Assembly (NCBI GenBank): GCA_036389035.1
Contig: DASVQQ010000026.1
Coordinates: forward strand, 19,665 to 83,664
Length of the DNA stretch: 64,000 nucleotides
Direction of reading: 5' to 3'
Source: Jatrophihabitans sp.
GTDB taxonomy: Bacteria > Actinomycetota > Actinomycetes > Mycobacteriales > Jatrophihabitantaceae
The position numbers were made by a program, and so were the translations under genes. Below are positions 17,916 to 27,210 of this stretch, in pieces; the first letter of the stretch is position 1, and every line of letters starts with the position of its first letter. Under the pieces are notes generated by a model that had not been told where the DNA came from, made no database searches, and saw only the letters and a list, made by a program, of their open reading frames with translations.

Positions 17916-19082
17916 TCAGCCGCCGGAATCGGCCAGCTCGGCCCCGAACGGCACCGCGCGGGACTCCCGGTCGGCCAGCCAGCCCTCGGGCAGCGCCACC
18001 TTGCGAGCCCCTGAGGTGCGCCCGCGTGGCCGGCCGAGCACCTCGGCGGGAAACGGCTGGCTCTGGTCAAGTTGGCCGAGCAGTTCGGCCAGCTCGGCGA
18101 GCCCGGACGCCAGCGCCAGTGCCCTGCGCAGCTCGCTGCCCACCGAGAAGCCCTTGAGGTACCAGGCGACGTGCTTGCGGAAGTCGGTGACGCCACGCTC
18201 CTCGCCGAGCCAGTCGGCCAGCAGCTCGGCGTGCCGGTACATCGCCGCGGCCACCTGATCCAGGCCCGGCAGGGTGAGCTCGCGCCGGCCCGCGAACGCC
18301 GCCGCCAGGTCGCCGAACAGCCAGGGCCGGCCCAGGCAGCCCCGGCCCACCACCACGCCGGCGCAGCCGGTCTGCTCCACCATCCGGACGGCGTCGGCGG
18401 CCTCCCAGATGTCGCCGTTGCCCAGCACCGGGATGTCGAGCAGCGCGGCCAGCTCGGCGATCGGCTCCCAGTCGGCCTGGCCGCCGTAGAAGTCGGCCGC
18501 CGTCCGGCCGTGCAGGGCGACGTAGCCGACGCCGGCGTCCTGGGCGCGCAGCGCGGCCTCCCGGTAGGTCAGGTGGTCGGCGTCCACGCCCAGCCGCATC
18601 TTGACCGTCACCGGCAGCTGCCCGTCGGCGGCCCGCACCGCCGCGGTCACCAGGTCGGAGAAGAGGTTGATCCGCCAGGGCAGGGCCGAGCCGCCGCCGC
18701 GCCGGGTCACCTTGGGCACCGGGCAGCCGAAGTTCAGGTCGACGTGGTCGGCCAGGTCCTCGGCCACGATCATCCGCACCGCCCGGGCCACGATCTCGGG
18801 GTCGACCCCGTAGAGCTGGATCGAGCGGGGCGTCTCGTCGGCGGCGAAGCTGACCATCCGCAGCGTCTTGGGGTTGCGCTCCACCAGCGCCCTGGACGTG
18901 ATCATCTCCGAGATGTAGAGGCCCGCGCCGTACTCGCGGCACAACCTGCGAAACGCCACGTTGGTGATGCCGGCCAGCGGCGCGAGCACCACCGGCGGGT
19001 CGACCACAACGGGCCGGCCGGTGCCCCCGCCGATCCGCAGCGGCGCGGTGACCGGTGCCGCGACCGGCGTCAGCACGCTCAC
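17916..19082 (-). CDS. dusB: tRNA-dihydrouridine synthase
   Basis: The product is 388 residues. The enzyme reduces specific uridines in tRNA to dihydrouridine using FMN and NADPH. The FMN-barrel start is VLAPLAGITNVAFRRLCREYGAGL. The catalytic Cys is C120 in DLNFGCPVPKV, followed by the family motif RRGGGSALPW. VTVKMRLGVD and VALHGRTAADFYGG are further barrel strands, and VVVGRGCLGRPWLF binds phosphate of FMN. The C-terminal helical domain contacts tRNA. It starts with GTG four bases after glyS, indicating one operon. Confidence 0.95.
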   Translation of the reverse strand: MSVLTPVAAPVTAPLRIGGGTGRPVVVDPPVVLAPLAGITNVAFRRLCREYGAGLYISEMITSRALVERNPKTLRMVSFAADETPRSIQLYGVDPEIVARAVRMIVAEDLADHVDLNFGCPVPKVTRRGGGSALPWRINLFSDLVTAAVRAADGQLPVTVKMRLGVDADHLTYREAALRAQDAGVGYVALHGRTAADFYGGQADWEPIAELAALLDIPVLGNGDIWEAADAVRMVEQTGCAGVVVGRGCLGRPWLFGDLAAAFAGRRELTLPGLDQVAAAMYRHAELLADWLGEERGVTDFRKHVAWYLKGFSVGSELRRALALASGLAELAELLGQLDQSQPFPAEVLGRPRGRTSGARKVALPEGWLADRESRAVPFGAELADSGG

Positions 19083-19086
19083 GGTG

Positions 19087-20478
<1,392 letters not shown>

Positions 20479-20490
20479 AGCGGAACTCCA

Positions 20491-21705
20491 TCAGGAACGG
20501 CTCGGGGACGATCCGTCCAGGGTATCGGTAGCGGCCATCGGCTTCTCGCCAGCGCCGGACGGGACCTCGCGGTGGGAACCGGACTGCTGGCGGTCCGAGC
20601 CTGCCTGCCGGCGGCGCTGCCACCAGGCGAAGCCGATCGTCACTGCTGCCGTGACCGCCCAGCCCAGCAGGATGTCGAAGACGTAATGCTCAGCCGAGTA
20701 CACCAGCGCGAACCCCATCGCCAGCGAGTAGGCGGCCAGCAGCGGTCGCCAGCGGCGGCGGACCCGGGGCCAGAAGAACACCGTGAGCAGCCCCGCGACG
20801 GCCGCGTGCAGGGATGGCACCGCCGCGACCTCGTTCACACCGGCCTGGCCCTCGTCGATGAGCGCCTTGGCCTGCGGGATGCCCAGCCCGTTCCAGCCGC
20901 GGGTGGCGATCCGCTCGGCGTACGGCGCGGCGCCGCCATGGCGCGGGTCCACCTTGCCCAGCATGCCGCCGGAGGTGATCGTGCCGACCTTCTCGTTGAT
21001 GCAGCCGGGATTCGACGGGCCGCCCACCACCTCAGCCGCTGTGCACTGCGAGGCTGCCCAGGGCGGCGCTGCCGGATAGGCGATGAAGCAGGTCAGGCCG
21101 ATGAACGAGATTCCCACGAACTGGACCGCGAACTCGCGCCAGGCCACCCGGTCCCGCAGCCACAGCAGGCCGGCCACCGCCCACGGCAGCAGGAAGTAGG
21201 AGACATAGACCAGGCTGACCCCCACTTCCCACCACGGCGGAAAGGGCTCCTTCAACTGCGACTGCAGCCAGACGGTCGGCTGGACGCCGAACATCCAACG
21301 GTCGACGTCCAGTGGCAGGTGCCATTCGGTGGGACGGCCCAGCGCGTCCGCAGCGCCCCGGGTGAGGTCATAGACGACGAGGGTCGCGGCGAACGGCAGC
21401 CAGTCGCGCAGGACGCTCAGCGCGCCCCGCCGTCCGATGCTGGCAGCGAGCAATCCGCCGCAGACGTAGATGATCAGGGTGTTGCGGTCGAACGTGAGCC
21501 CCACCCGATTGATCCAGTAGAGCATCGCCACGGCCCACACCGCGATGGCGGTCCAGCGCACCCTGGCCAGCGTCCGATCGGAGAGCAGTCGGGTTCTGCC
21601 CGATGCGCGGCGGCCGTCGCCGGCCGGGTCGGGGTCGGCGCCTGCCGTGGCGGCCGTGCCTGCCGTGGCGGCCACTTCGGACTCGGTTGCCGCCAGGATG
21701 CTCAC
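20491..21705 (-). CDS. PAP2-superfamily membrane phosphatase / inositol-phosphotransferase-like
   Basis: The product is 404 residues with about six transmembrane helices. The PAP2 signature is split as VPSLHAAVAGL (His in the phosphatase motif 2) and SAEHYVFDILLGW (His/Asp of motif 3). The arrangement resembles the actinobacterial family that includes inositol phosphorylceramide synthase-like and other lipid phosphotransferase enzymes. An Ala/Gly/Asp-rich N-terminal tail of about 40 residues and a polar C-terminal tail are likely cytoplasmic. It lies 12 bases upstream of glyS on the same strand, so it probably shares that transcript. The actual lipid substrate is not readable. Confidence 0.85.
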   Translation of the reverse strand: MSILAATESEVAATAGTAATAGADPDPAGDGRRASGRTRLLSDRTLARVRWTAIAVWAVAMLYWINRVGLTFDRNTLIIYVCGGLLAASIGRRGALSVLRDWLPFAATLVVYDLTRGAADALGRPTEWHLPLDVDRWMFGVQPTVWLQSQLKEPFPPWWEVGVSLVYVSYFLLPWAVAGLLWLRDRVAWREFAVQFVGISFIGLTCFIAYPAAPPWAASQCTAAEVVGGPSNPGCINEKVGTITSGGMLGKVDPRHGGAAPYAERIATRGWNGLGIPQAKALIDEGQAGVNEVAAVPSLHAAVAGLLTVFFWPRVRRRWRPLLAAYSLAMGFALVYSAEHYVFDILLGWAVTAAVTIGFAWWQRRRQAGSDRQQSGSHREVPSGAGEKPMAATDTLDGSSPSRS

Positions 21706-21809
21706 CTCACCGCGCTCGTCAGGCCACCTGGGCCGTTTTCCGTGATCTGCTGCCAGGCGACCAATCTACCGATCCGGCGCCGAACGCGATCCGGCCACGC
21801 CAGCGCCGC

Positions 21810-22184
21810 TCAGTTGCCTGCCAGCCGGCTGCCCCAATCGGCGTCGGCGGCGCGGTCACTGGCTCGGGCCGTCTCCTGGCCGCCCGGCTCGATCCGCAGC
21901 AGCTGCTCGTACGCGCTGGGCTGGTCCAGCGCCTGGGACAGCAACGGGGTGGCCCTCAACTTGACCTGGTAGCCGCCCAGGCCGCGGCGGTAGGCGCCGA
22001 CCGACTCCCACTCGGTCAGCAGCAGCCAGCTGCCGGCGTCATCGGTGGCCCGGCCCAGTGAGCCCCGCACGAAGCCCGGACGCTCGGCCAGCAGCCGCAG
22101 CGCCTGCTCGGCCTCGGCCTGAAACCGCTCGGCCTGGAACTCCTCGGCGTCGTCGTCTGGCCGGAACTGCAGCAGCGCGATCAC
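21810..22184 (-). CDS. ABM-type (antibiotic biosynthesis monooxygenase-like) protein coupled to uppS
   Basis: The product is about 124 residues. It begins [11 protein letters not shown] and has the dimeric ferredoxin-like ABM pattern: a helix with [20 protein letters not shown] and a strand with [18 protein letters not shown]. Such domains act as cofactor-free monooxygenases, haem-degrading enzymes or simply dimerisation modules. The GTG start overlaps the uppS stop by four bases (GTGA), so the protein is translationally coupled to UppS. The C-terminal 25 residues are acidic and variable. The functional tie to isoprenoid synthesis is unknown. Confidence 0.75.
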   Translation of the reverse strand: MIALLQFRPDDDAEEFQAERFQAEAEQALRLLAERPGFVRGSLGRATDDAGSWLLLTEWESVGAYRRGLGGYQVKLRATPLLSQALDQPSAYEQLLRIEPGGQETARASDRAADADWGSRLAGN

Positions 22185-23056
22185 GAGGCGCCGCCAGGGC
22201 TGCTGGCGTCGGCATCTCTGGCGCCGGCGTGGCTGCTGCTGCTGCTGGCGTTTCTGGCGTCGGCGTGGCTGCTGCTGGCGTCGATGGCGGCGCCGAACCG
22301 GCGGTCCCGGGAGGCGTAGCTGGCGCAGGCCGCCCAGAAGTGCCGGCGGTCGAAGTCCGGCCACGGGGTGTCGAGAAACATCAGCTCAGCGTAGGCCGAC
22401 TGCCAGAGCAGGAAGTTCGAGGTGCGCTGCTCCCCGGAGGTGCGCACGAACAGGTCGACGTCGGGCAGGTCGGGCTCGTCCAGGTAGCGGGCGAACATCT
22501 TCTCATCGATCTTGGCCGGGTCGATCTTGCCGGCCGCGGCCAGCTCGGCCAGGCGGCGGGTGGCGTCGACCACCTCGGCGCGTCCGCCGTAGTTCACGCA
22601 GAACTGCAGGGTCAGCCGGTCATTGCGCTCGGTGAACTGCTCGGCGTCCTCGAGCTGGCTGATCACGCTGCGCCACAGCCGCGGCCGGCGGCCGGCCCAA
22701 CGGATCCGGACGCCGTAACCGTTGAGCTCATCGCGCCGGCGCCGGATCACGTCCTTGTTGAAGCCCATCAGAAACCGGACCTCGTCGGGTGAGCGTCGCC
22801 AGTTCTCGGTCGAGAACGCGTAGGCCGACACCACCGGCACGCCGATCTCCATCGCCCCGAACAGCACGTCCATCAGCGCCGCCTCGCCCGCCCGGTGGCC
22901 CTCGGTGCGCGGCAGGCCCCGGCTGTTGGCCCACCGGCCGTTGCCGTCCATCACGATCGCGACGTGCCGGGGCAGCAGGTCGGGCGCGATCGCCGGTGGC
23001 CGGGCGCCGCTGGGATGCGGCGGCGGGTCCGGCCAGGACGGGCGGCGGGCGGGCAT
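22181..23056 (-). CDS. uppS: (di)polyprenyl diphosphate synthase, cis-type, with low-complexity C-terminal tail
   Basis: The product is 291 residues and condenses isopentenyl units onto an allylic diphosphate to make the lipid carrier for cell-wall synthesis. The diphosphate-binding start is [13 protein letters not shown], followed by GHRAGEAAL and the AFSTENWRR motif. The later signature [20 protein letters not shown] and the end [15 protein letters not shown] are complete. After [10 protein letters not shown] the protein carries about 35 extra residues of Ser/His/Ala/Asp repeats ([20 protein letters not shown]), encoded by a repetitive tract. It precedes the coupled ABM gene and follows recO, the same neighbour as in mycobacteria. 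Confidence 0.95.
   Translation of the reverse strand: MPARRPSWPDPPPHPSGARPPAIAPDLLPRHVAIVMDGNGRWANSRGLPRTEGHRAGEAALMDVLFGAMEIGVPVVSAYAFSTENWRRSPDEVRFLMGFNKDVIRRRRDELNGYGVRIRWAGRRPRLWRSVISQLEDAEQFTERNDRLTLQFCVNYGGRAEVVDATRRLAELAAAGKIDPAKIDEKMFARYLDEPDLPDVDLFVRTSGEQRTSNFLLWQSAYAELMFLDTPWPDFDRRHFWAACASYASRDRRFGAAIDASSSHADARNASSSSSHAGARDADASSPGGAS
22190..22284. repeat. degenerate tandem repeat encoding the UppS tail
   Basis: The tract consists of diverged copies built from GGCGTCGGCGTGGCTGCTGC and CTGGCGTTTCTGGCG elements (plus-strand reading). It keeps the uppS frame and gives the Ser/His/Ala/Asp-rich tail. Runs of CTG triplets (four in a row near 22225) suggest slippage. Confidence 0.7.
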
Positions 23057-23116
23057 TGGGTCACCGTAGTACGCCGGCTCGGCGCGGTGGCGATGGCTGG
23101 CTGGGCGCTCAGCCGG

Positions 23117-23884
23117 TTAGCGGTCCACCAGCGGCAGCGACCGGATGCCGCGCTCCAGGTGCCACTGCAGGTGGGCGGCGATCAGGCCGCTGGCCTCGCG
23201 GCGCAGGTCCAGCGCGGTGGCCTCGGCGCCGGTCCAGTCACCTGACAGCAGCGCCGCCATCAGGCTCAGCGAACCGGCCTGGGGGCGGACTGAGCCCGCC
23301 GGGCGGCAGTTCGGGCAGACCGCGCCGCCGGCCGGCACGTTGAAAGCCCCGTGCGGGCCGGTCGCCGAGCAGACCGCGCACTCGGCCAGCGCCGGCTCCC
23401 AGCCGGCCAGTGACATCGACCGGATCAGGAACGCGTCCAGGATCAGGGTGGCCTCGTGGTCGCGGTCGGCCAGGGACCGCAGCGCGCCGACCACCAGCAG
23501 GTACTGCCGCAGCGCCGGCTCGCCCTCTTCGGGGGTCAGCCGTTCGGCGGTCTCGCAGATCGCCACGGCCGCTGTCCAGCCGGGGTAGTCCGAGGCCAGC
23601 CGGGCGCCGTAGTTGTCGACCGACTCGACCTGGGTAACCAGATCCAGCCCGTGGTGTCGCGGGTGCCCGCGCTCGGCGTCCGGCACAGCCGTCCGGGTGT
23701 GAAGTTGCACGTCGATGTGGCTGCCGGGCTCGAGCCGGGCGCCGTAGCGCGAGGTGGTGCGCCGCACGCCCTTGCCGACGGCCCGGATCCGGCCGTGCCG
23801 GCGGGTGAGCAGGGTGACGATCCGGTCTGCCTCGCCCAGCTTGTGGACGCGCAGCACCACGGCTTCGTCACGGTAGAGCGGCAC
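23117..23884 (-). CDS. recO: DNA repair protein RecO
   Basis: The product is 255 residues. RecO helps load RecA onto SSB-coated single-stranded DNA with RecF and RecR. The N-terminal OB fold begins PLYRDEAVVLRVHKLGEADRI, the normal RecO start, with LLTRRHGRIRAVGKGVRRTTS. The helical domain follows, and a zinc-finger-like Cys4 lies in CAVCSATGPHG and VCPNCR. The start codon context and the N-terminus fit the family, so the GTG/ATG at 23884 is kept. It is 60 bases upstream of uppS. Confidence 0.95.
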   Translation of the reverse strand: MPLYRDEAVVLRVHKLGEADRIVTLLTRRHGRIRAVGKGVRRTTSRYGARLEPGSHIDVQLHTRTAVPDAERGHPRHHGLDLVTQVESVDNYGARLASDYPGWTAAVAICETAERLTPEEGEPALRQYLLVVGALRSLADRDHEATLILDAFLIRSMSLAGWEPALAECAVCSATGPHGAFNVPAGGAVCPNCRPAGSVRPQAGSLSLMAALLSGDWTGAEATALDLRREASGLIAAHLQWHLERGIRSLPLVDR

Positions 23885-23939
23885 CCCTCCATCGTCCCAG
23901 ACTTGTCGACTGCGCGACGGTGGCTGGCCGTCGACCTGA

Positions 23940-24737
23940 TCACGGAGTCAGCATGCCCAACTGCGCGAGTCGGACGCCCGCCGCGAACCGCGAGGTGACT
24001 CCCAGCTCGCGGTTGATGTGCGCGACGTCGTAATGCAAGGTACGCAGGCTGATGCGGAGTTCGGCGGCGATTTGCTGATCCGTACGGCCTCGCGCCAGGG
24101 ACTGGATGACTCGGTGCTGTCGCGGGCTGAAGGCCGGTGCCACCTCCGCCGTCTCGGCCTCGGGCAGCTCGATGGGTGTCGCGGTGCGCTGGACGGTCCG
24201 GAAGTACCGCAGCGCTTCAACGAGAACCGCACGGTCGGTGACCGCGATGACCGTGCGCTCCCCGCGCACCGGCGGGATCTCCATCACGACGCAGCGGCGG
24301 TCATAGATCTTGAGCTGGACGCGGGAAGAGCAGTAGTAAGAATTGCCCCATCCGCGACGGCGCAACAGCTCGGCGTGCCCATCCTCGTCAGTGCTGTCGT
24401 AGTCATAGAGCGAGATCAGCGGAGTGCCTGAGGTGAGGAGCCGGTAGTCAGCGGCGTGGCAAGCGTCGAAGCTCTCGGCGGTGCTATCGGTGCCGATGGA
24501 CAGCAGTTCGCGGCAGGTCCGGTTTCGTAACGATCGCCGAATGGCGCCCAATCCGATTCCGACGACTTCAACACCGGCCACCGTGGGATGCCCGCGCGCG
24601 TTCAGTGACCCAGCGAACTTGCTGCGGGCGGCAAGGAAACCCAATGACGCGTCCAGATTGGCTCGTTGCAGAGTTGCCCAGGCACTTCTCTGGGCGAAGT
24701 GGATCGACCTCGGTAATTCTGATTCCAAGTTCGCCAC
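23940..24737 (-). CDS. LuxR-type transcriptional regulator with unassigned N-terminal domain
   Basis: The product is about 265 residues. The last 65 are a LuxR-type helix-turn-helix: FSPRQHRVIQSLARGRTDQQ, then IAAELRISLRTLHYDVAHIN. The first 200 have no receiver, PAS or AHL-binding motif; they resemble the sensor part of orphan actinobacterial LuxR proteins built like TrmB or phospholipase D regulators (LISLYDYDSTDEDGHAELLR, then VMEIPPVRGERTVIAVTDRA). The start is chosen as the GTG at 24737, which has AAGGGGG five bases upstream; in-frame sequence extends to 24767 without such a site. Base composition is lower in GC than the neighbours. The target is unknown. Confidence 0.8.
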   Translation of the reverse strand: MANLESELPRSIHFAQRSAWATLQRANLDASLGFLAARSKFAGSLNARGHPTVAGVEVVGIGLGAIRRSLRNRTCRELLSIGTDSTAESFDACHAADYRLLTSGTPLISLYDYDSTDEDGHAELLRRRGWGNSYYCSSRVQLKIYDRRCVVMEIPPVRGERTVIAVTDRAVLVEALRYFRTVQRTATPIELPEAETAEVAPAFSPRQHRVIQSLARGRTDQQIAAELRISLRTLHYDVAHINRELGVTSRFAAGVRLAQLGMLTP

Positions 24738-24835
24738 TTTCACCCCCTTAATAAAGAAGTACTGCAACGTGCCCTGTTAATACGCAAAGAACCCAGCAGC
24801 TGTTGCATGGGAAAGCGGCGCCGAGCGGGGCCGCG

Positions 24836-24891
24836 GGAAAGGTGAGGACTCGACGCCCTCGCAGGAAAGGTGAGGACTCGACGCCCTCGCA
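24836..24891. repeat. perfect 28-bp tandem duplication
   Basis: Two identical 28-base units lie head to tail (24836-24863 and 24864-24891), followed by the first four bases of a third (GGAA). Each contains GAGGACTCGACGCCCTCGC. They lie between the LuxR and TetR genes, downstream of the TetR stop. No function is evident; an alternative is a recent slippage event. Confidence 0.9.
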
Positions 24892-24922
24892 GGAAGTCGC
24901 GAGGCCTCGCTGATCGCTGGTC

Positions 24923-25570
24923 CTACTGGTCGCTGGCGCGTGCTGCCTGGCTGCGGCGCAGCCGGTTGCGCAGGGCCCGGCGGGCGACCGGGCCGAGGTC
25001 ATCGAGCACCTCGGTCAGCACCGCGACCTGGGCCAGGGCGTCCAGGGCGTGCTCGGAGGACTCCGGGTCGGCCGCCTCGTACAGCTCCAGGCCGATGAAC
25101 GCGGCCGCGAGCCCGCGGGCCAGGCCCGGGATGTCCAGGGCGGCCTTGATCGGGCTGTCGCTGAGGATGCGTTGCAGGGTCTGCTCGATCTCGTTGATCC
25201 ACAGGTTCAGCGCCTGCCTGGCCGCCTCGGCGAGGATGGCGTTCTGCTGCGCGGCGGCCAGCACCTGGGCCAGCACCTGGGTGTTGCCGGCCGCCCGCTC
25301 GACCTCGTGCAGGGACCGCCCGACGGTGAGCAGCTCACGCAACGAGGTGACCTCGGCGAACTGGTCGGAGTACAGGGCCACCCGCGCCTGGGTCGCGCTC
25401 TGGCAGGCGGCGATGATCAGCTCGTCCACCGATCCGAAGTGGTAGAAGACCAGGGCCTGGTTGACGCCCGCGGCCGCGGCGATTGACCGGGCCGACGTGC
25501 CGGCGATGCCCTTGTCCCGCAGCGTCGCGATGGCACCTGCCAGCAGCCGTTCACGGGTGTCACCGCTCAC
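24923..25570 (-). CDS. TetR-family transcriptional repressor
   Basis: The product is about 215 residues from the GTG at 25570. The N-terminal helix-turn-helix is RERLLAGAIATLRDKGIAGT, then SARSIAAAAGVNQALVFYHFGSVDEL with the usual Tyr-His-Phe recognition helix. The ligand-binding domain is all helical and ends with a basic tail (RRALRNRLRRSQAARASDQ). In-frame sequence continues upstream to 25765 but lacks family similarity. The gene is last in a minus-strand unit behind a small Pro-rich protein and a membrane protein. Three palindromes TGAGC-N4-GCTCA lie upstream of that unit and are the likely binding sites, giving autoregulation of the operon. Confidence 0.88.
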   Translation of the reverse strand: MSGDTRERLLAGAIATLRDKGIAGTSARSIAAAAGVNQALVFYHFGSVDELIIAACQSATQARVALYSDQFAEVTSLRELLTVGRSLHEVERAAGNTQVLAQVLAAAQQNAILAEAARQALNLWINEIEQTLQRILSDSPIKAALDIPGLARGLAAAFIGLELYEAADPESSEHALDALAQVAVLTEVLDDLGPVARRALRNRLRRSQAARASDQ

Positions 25571-25679
25571 CGGGCGGCGCCGGTGACTGGTGGGACCGAG
25601 CCCAAGTGGTCCCGTATCCAGGACCGGCCGAGGTAGGACATGATCGCTAACGGTACCGCTGCCGCGGCACCGCCAGCGA

Positions 25680-26756
25680 TCAGCCGAGCCGGGCACCGGG
25701 CTGCTCACCTCGCTCGCGTTGAGTGCCGCCGCCAGACCACCCGTGAAGCCGAGAAGGCCATCCATGGACGACGAGCGGGGTCAGCAGCACCGCGGCGTAG
25801 GCGCCCAGCACGGCCAAGGCCTCGGCTTGGGCATGGCCGAGGTGCAGGCCCCACGCCTCGCTGAAGAAATGCGCCTTCACCAGCGGTATCGCCGCCGCGA
25901 CGCTTGCGGTGATCAACCGCGCTCGGCGCATCCGCTGAACCACGCGCCGGCCGCTGAGGGCCAGCGCCAAGCCGGCCGCCAAGCCGAGCGCTGCTCCGAC
26001 GACAGCTCCCCACTCCATGGCAACCAAACCTGCGATCGCGAGAAAAGTCACCAGTTGCCCGACATCCCTGCTGGCCGTCGTCGAGGCGAGACCGAAAAGC
26101 GCCACCGTGGGCAGGGCGACAAGGACGCCGAGCGTCCCGCCTCCGACGGCGCCCCAGCCCAGTCCCCGGACGATCAGCAGGAAGGGGTTCCACTTCGTGG
26201 CCGCCTCGCTCAGGCCGCTGTCCAAGGACGGCATCGGTGCTCCCGGTGGTATTCGAGGCGGCATCGGCACGGGGGCGTTGACGGCCGGCGGAGGCCCGTT
26301 GACGATTCGCGGGGTCAGCAGCACCGCGGCCACGACGGCCACCGCGGCCACGCCGGCCGCTATGACGTAGCCCTCCGTCGGGCGGGCCCGGTCCAAGCAG
26401 TACGCCAACGGTGCCGCTGCCGCGGCGCTGCCGGTGACCAGCCGAGCGCGGTGCATCCGACGGAGGTCGCTCCGCCCGCTGAGAGCCAGTGCCAGACCGG
26501 CCATCAAAGCGACGCTTCCCGCGACCAGACCGCCGATCGCACCGGCGAGCGGGAAGAACATCACCGCCCAGATGAGTCCGCCCAGTACGAACTTGCCGAC
26601 GTCGGGGGGTCTTCCCAGGTCCGGTTGAGCGAGGACGCCGAAGCCGATCCAGCCGGCCAGGGTGACCTCACCGAGCACCACACCCCAGAGAACGCCCAGG
26701 TACAGCCCTCGCCCGATCATCAGGAACCGGTGCCGCAGCGTGCCTATGTCGTCCAT
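25680..26756 (-). CDS. multi-pass membrane protein with internal duplication
   Basis: The product is 358 residues with about eight hydrophobic helices. It is two homologous halves: the first has FLMIGRGLYLGVLWGVVLGE and GLALALSGRSDLRRMHRARL, the second FLLIVRGLGWGAVGGGTLGV and GLALALSGRRVVQRMRRARL. The motif GLALALSGR...RMxRARL(V/I)T occurs once in each half, so the gene arose by tandem duplication. A Pro-rich linker (PPAVNAPVPMPPRIPPG) joins them. GGGGGA lies four bases before the ATG at 26756. The gene sits between the small Pro-rich protein and the TetR repressor and is probably under its control. I do not recognise the family; transport or drug resistance is possible. Confidence 0.8.
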   Translation of the reverse strand: MDDIGTLRHRFLMIGRGLYLGVLWGVVLGEVTLAGWIGFGVLAQPDLGRPPDVGKFVLGGLIWAVMFFPLAGAIGGLVAGSVALMAGLALALSGRSDLRRMHRARLVTGSAAAAAPLAYCLDRARPTEGYVIAAGVAAVAVVAAVLLTPRIVNGPPPAVNAPVPMPPRIPPGAPMPSLDSGLSEAATKWNPFLLIVRGLGWGAVGGGTLGVLVALPTVALFGLASTTASRDVGQLVTFLAIAGLVAMEWGAVVGAALGLAAGLALALSGRRVVQRMRRARLITASVAAAIPLVKAHFFSEAWGLHLGHAQAEALAVLGAYAAVLLTPLVVHGWPSRLHGWSGGGTQRERGEQPGARLG

Positions 26757-26785
26757 GCCGTCCCCCAACCCTGTCTCGGCTCGGG

Positions 26786-26920
26786 TCAGGCCGGAGCTTT
26801 GCCGCCGCCCATATACGGATTCGGCTCCATCGGCGGGTCGTCGCCGGGCTGCTTGTCCGGCGGCGGTGGCAGCGTCTGGCCGTTGTCGTCTGTGGGGTCG
26901 GGCTGGATCGGCTCACTCAT
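26786..26920 (-). CDS. small proline-rich acidic protein
   Basis: The product is 44 residues: Pro, Asp and Gly dominate (SEPIQPDPTDDNGQTLPPPP and the end PNPYMGGGKAPA). No membrane segment is present. The ATG is preceded by AAAGGAG with a good spacing, supporting translation. It is the first gene of the unit that also holds the duplicated membrane protein (29 bases downstream) and the TetR repressor. A role as an accessory subunit or cytoplasmic tail of the membrane protein is only inferred from position. Confidence 0.65.
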   Translation of the reverse strand: MSEPIQPDPTDDNGQTLPPPPDKQPGDDPPMEPNPYMGGGKAPA

Positions 26921-26985
26921 CAGAGGCTCCTTTGGATTGTGGTGGTCTTCGGACGTGACGTCGGCTCGGATGCTTGGCACCACTT

Positions 26986-26999
26986 TGAGCGACTGCTCA
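26986..26999. promoter_or_regulatory. palindromic operator copy 1
   Basis: TGAGC-GACT-GCTCA, a five-base perfect inverted repeat around four bases and flanked by extra T/A pairs. It lies 66 bases upstream of the small-protein start and just downstream of the predicted -10 box. It matches two other copies to the right. The TetR protein encoded at the end of this unit is the likely ligand. Confidence 0.75.
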
Positions 27000-27028
27000 A
27001 TTGAACCATTTCTTGAGCACTCGCTCAA
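27000..27028 (-). promoter_or_regulatory. probable promoter of the small-protein/membrane-protein/TetR unit
   Basis: On the minus strand, TTGAGC (27028-27023) matches four of six bases of the -35 consensus. After exactly 17 bases TTCAAT (27005-27000) matches four of six of the -10 consensus. The -35 box is part of operator copy 2 and the -10 box lies between copies 1 and 2, so a bound repressor would cover the promoter. Confidence 0.5.
27014..27027. promoter_or_regulatory. palindromic operator copy 2
   Basis: TGAGC-ACTC-GCTCA, extended to CTTGAGC on one side and GCTCAAG on the other (27012-27029), making seven perfect pairs. The distance to copy 1 is 28 bases. It overlaps the predicted -35 element. 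Confidence 0.75.
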
Positions 27029-27047
27029 GAGGTTCGAGGCATAAATT

Positions 27048-27061
27048 TGAGCGACTGCTCA
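27048..27061. promoter_or_regulatory. palindromic operator copy 3
   Basis: TGAGC-GACT-GCTCA, identical in core to copy 1. It starts 34 bases after copy 2, upstream of the predicted promoter. Three copies within 76 bases are unlikely by chance. Confidence 0.75.
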
Positions 27062-27123
27062 GAACGCTCGGCGAGCTGGTCAGGGTCAAGGTCCGGCACG
27101 TGCGACGACCACGCGCGTGCCGC

Positions 27124-27153
27124 GCACGGTCGGCACGGTCGGCACGGTCGGCA
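27124..27153. repeat. 9-bp tandem repeat, about 3.3 copies
   Basis: The unit GCACGGTCG is repeated three times plus three bases. It lies between the operator region and the end of the MFS gene. No function is apparent. Confidence 0.8.
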
Positions 27154-27210
27154 ATAAGAGCTAGCCGACGAGTACGCGGAGCTGCCCGGCAAGCACCGCC
27201 ACGCTTGTCC

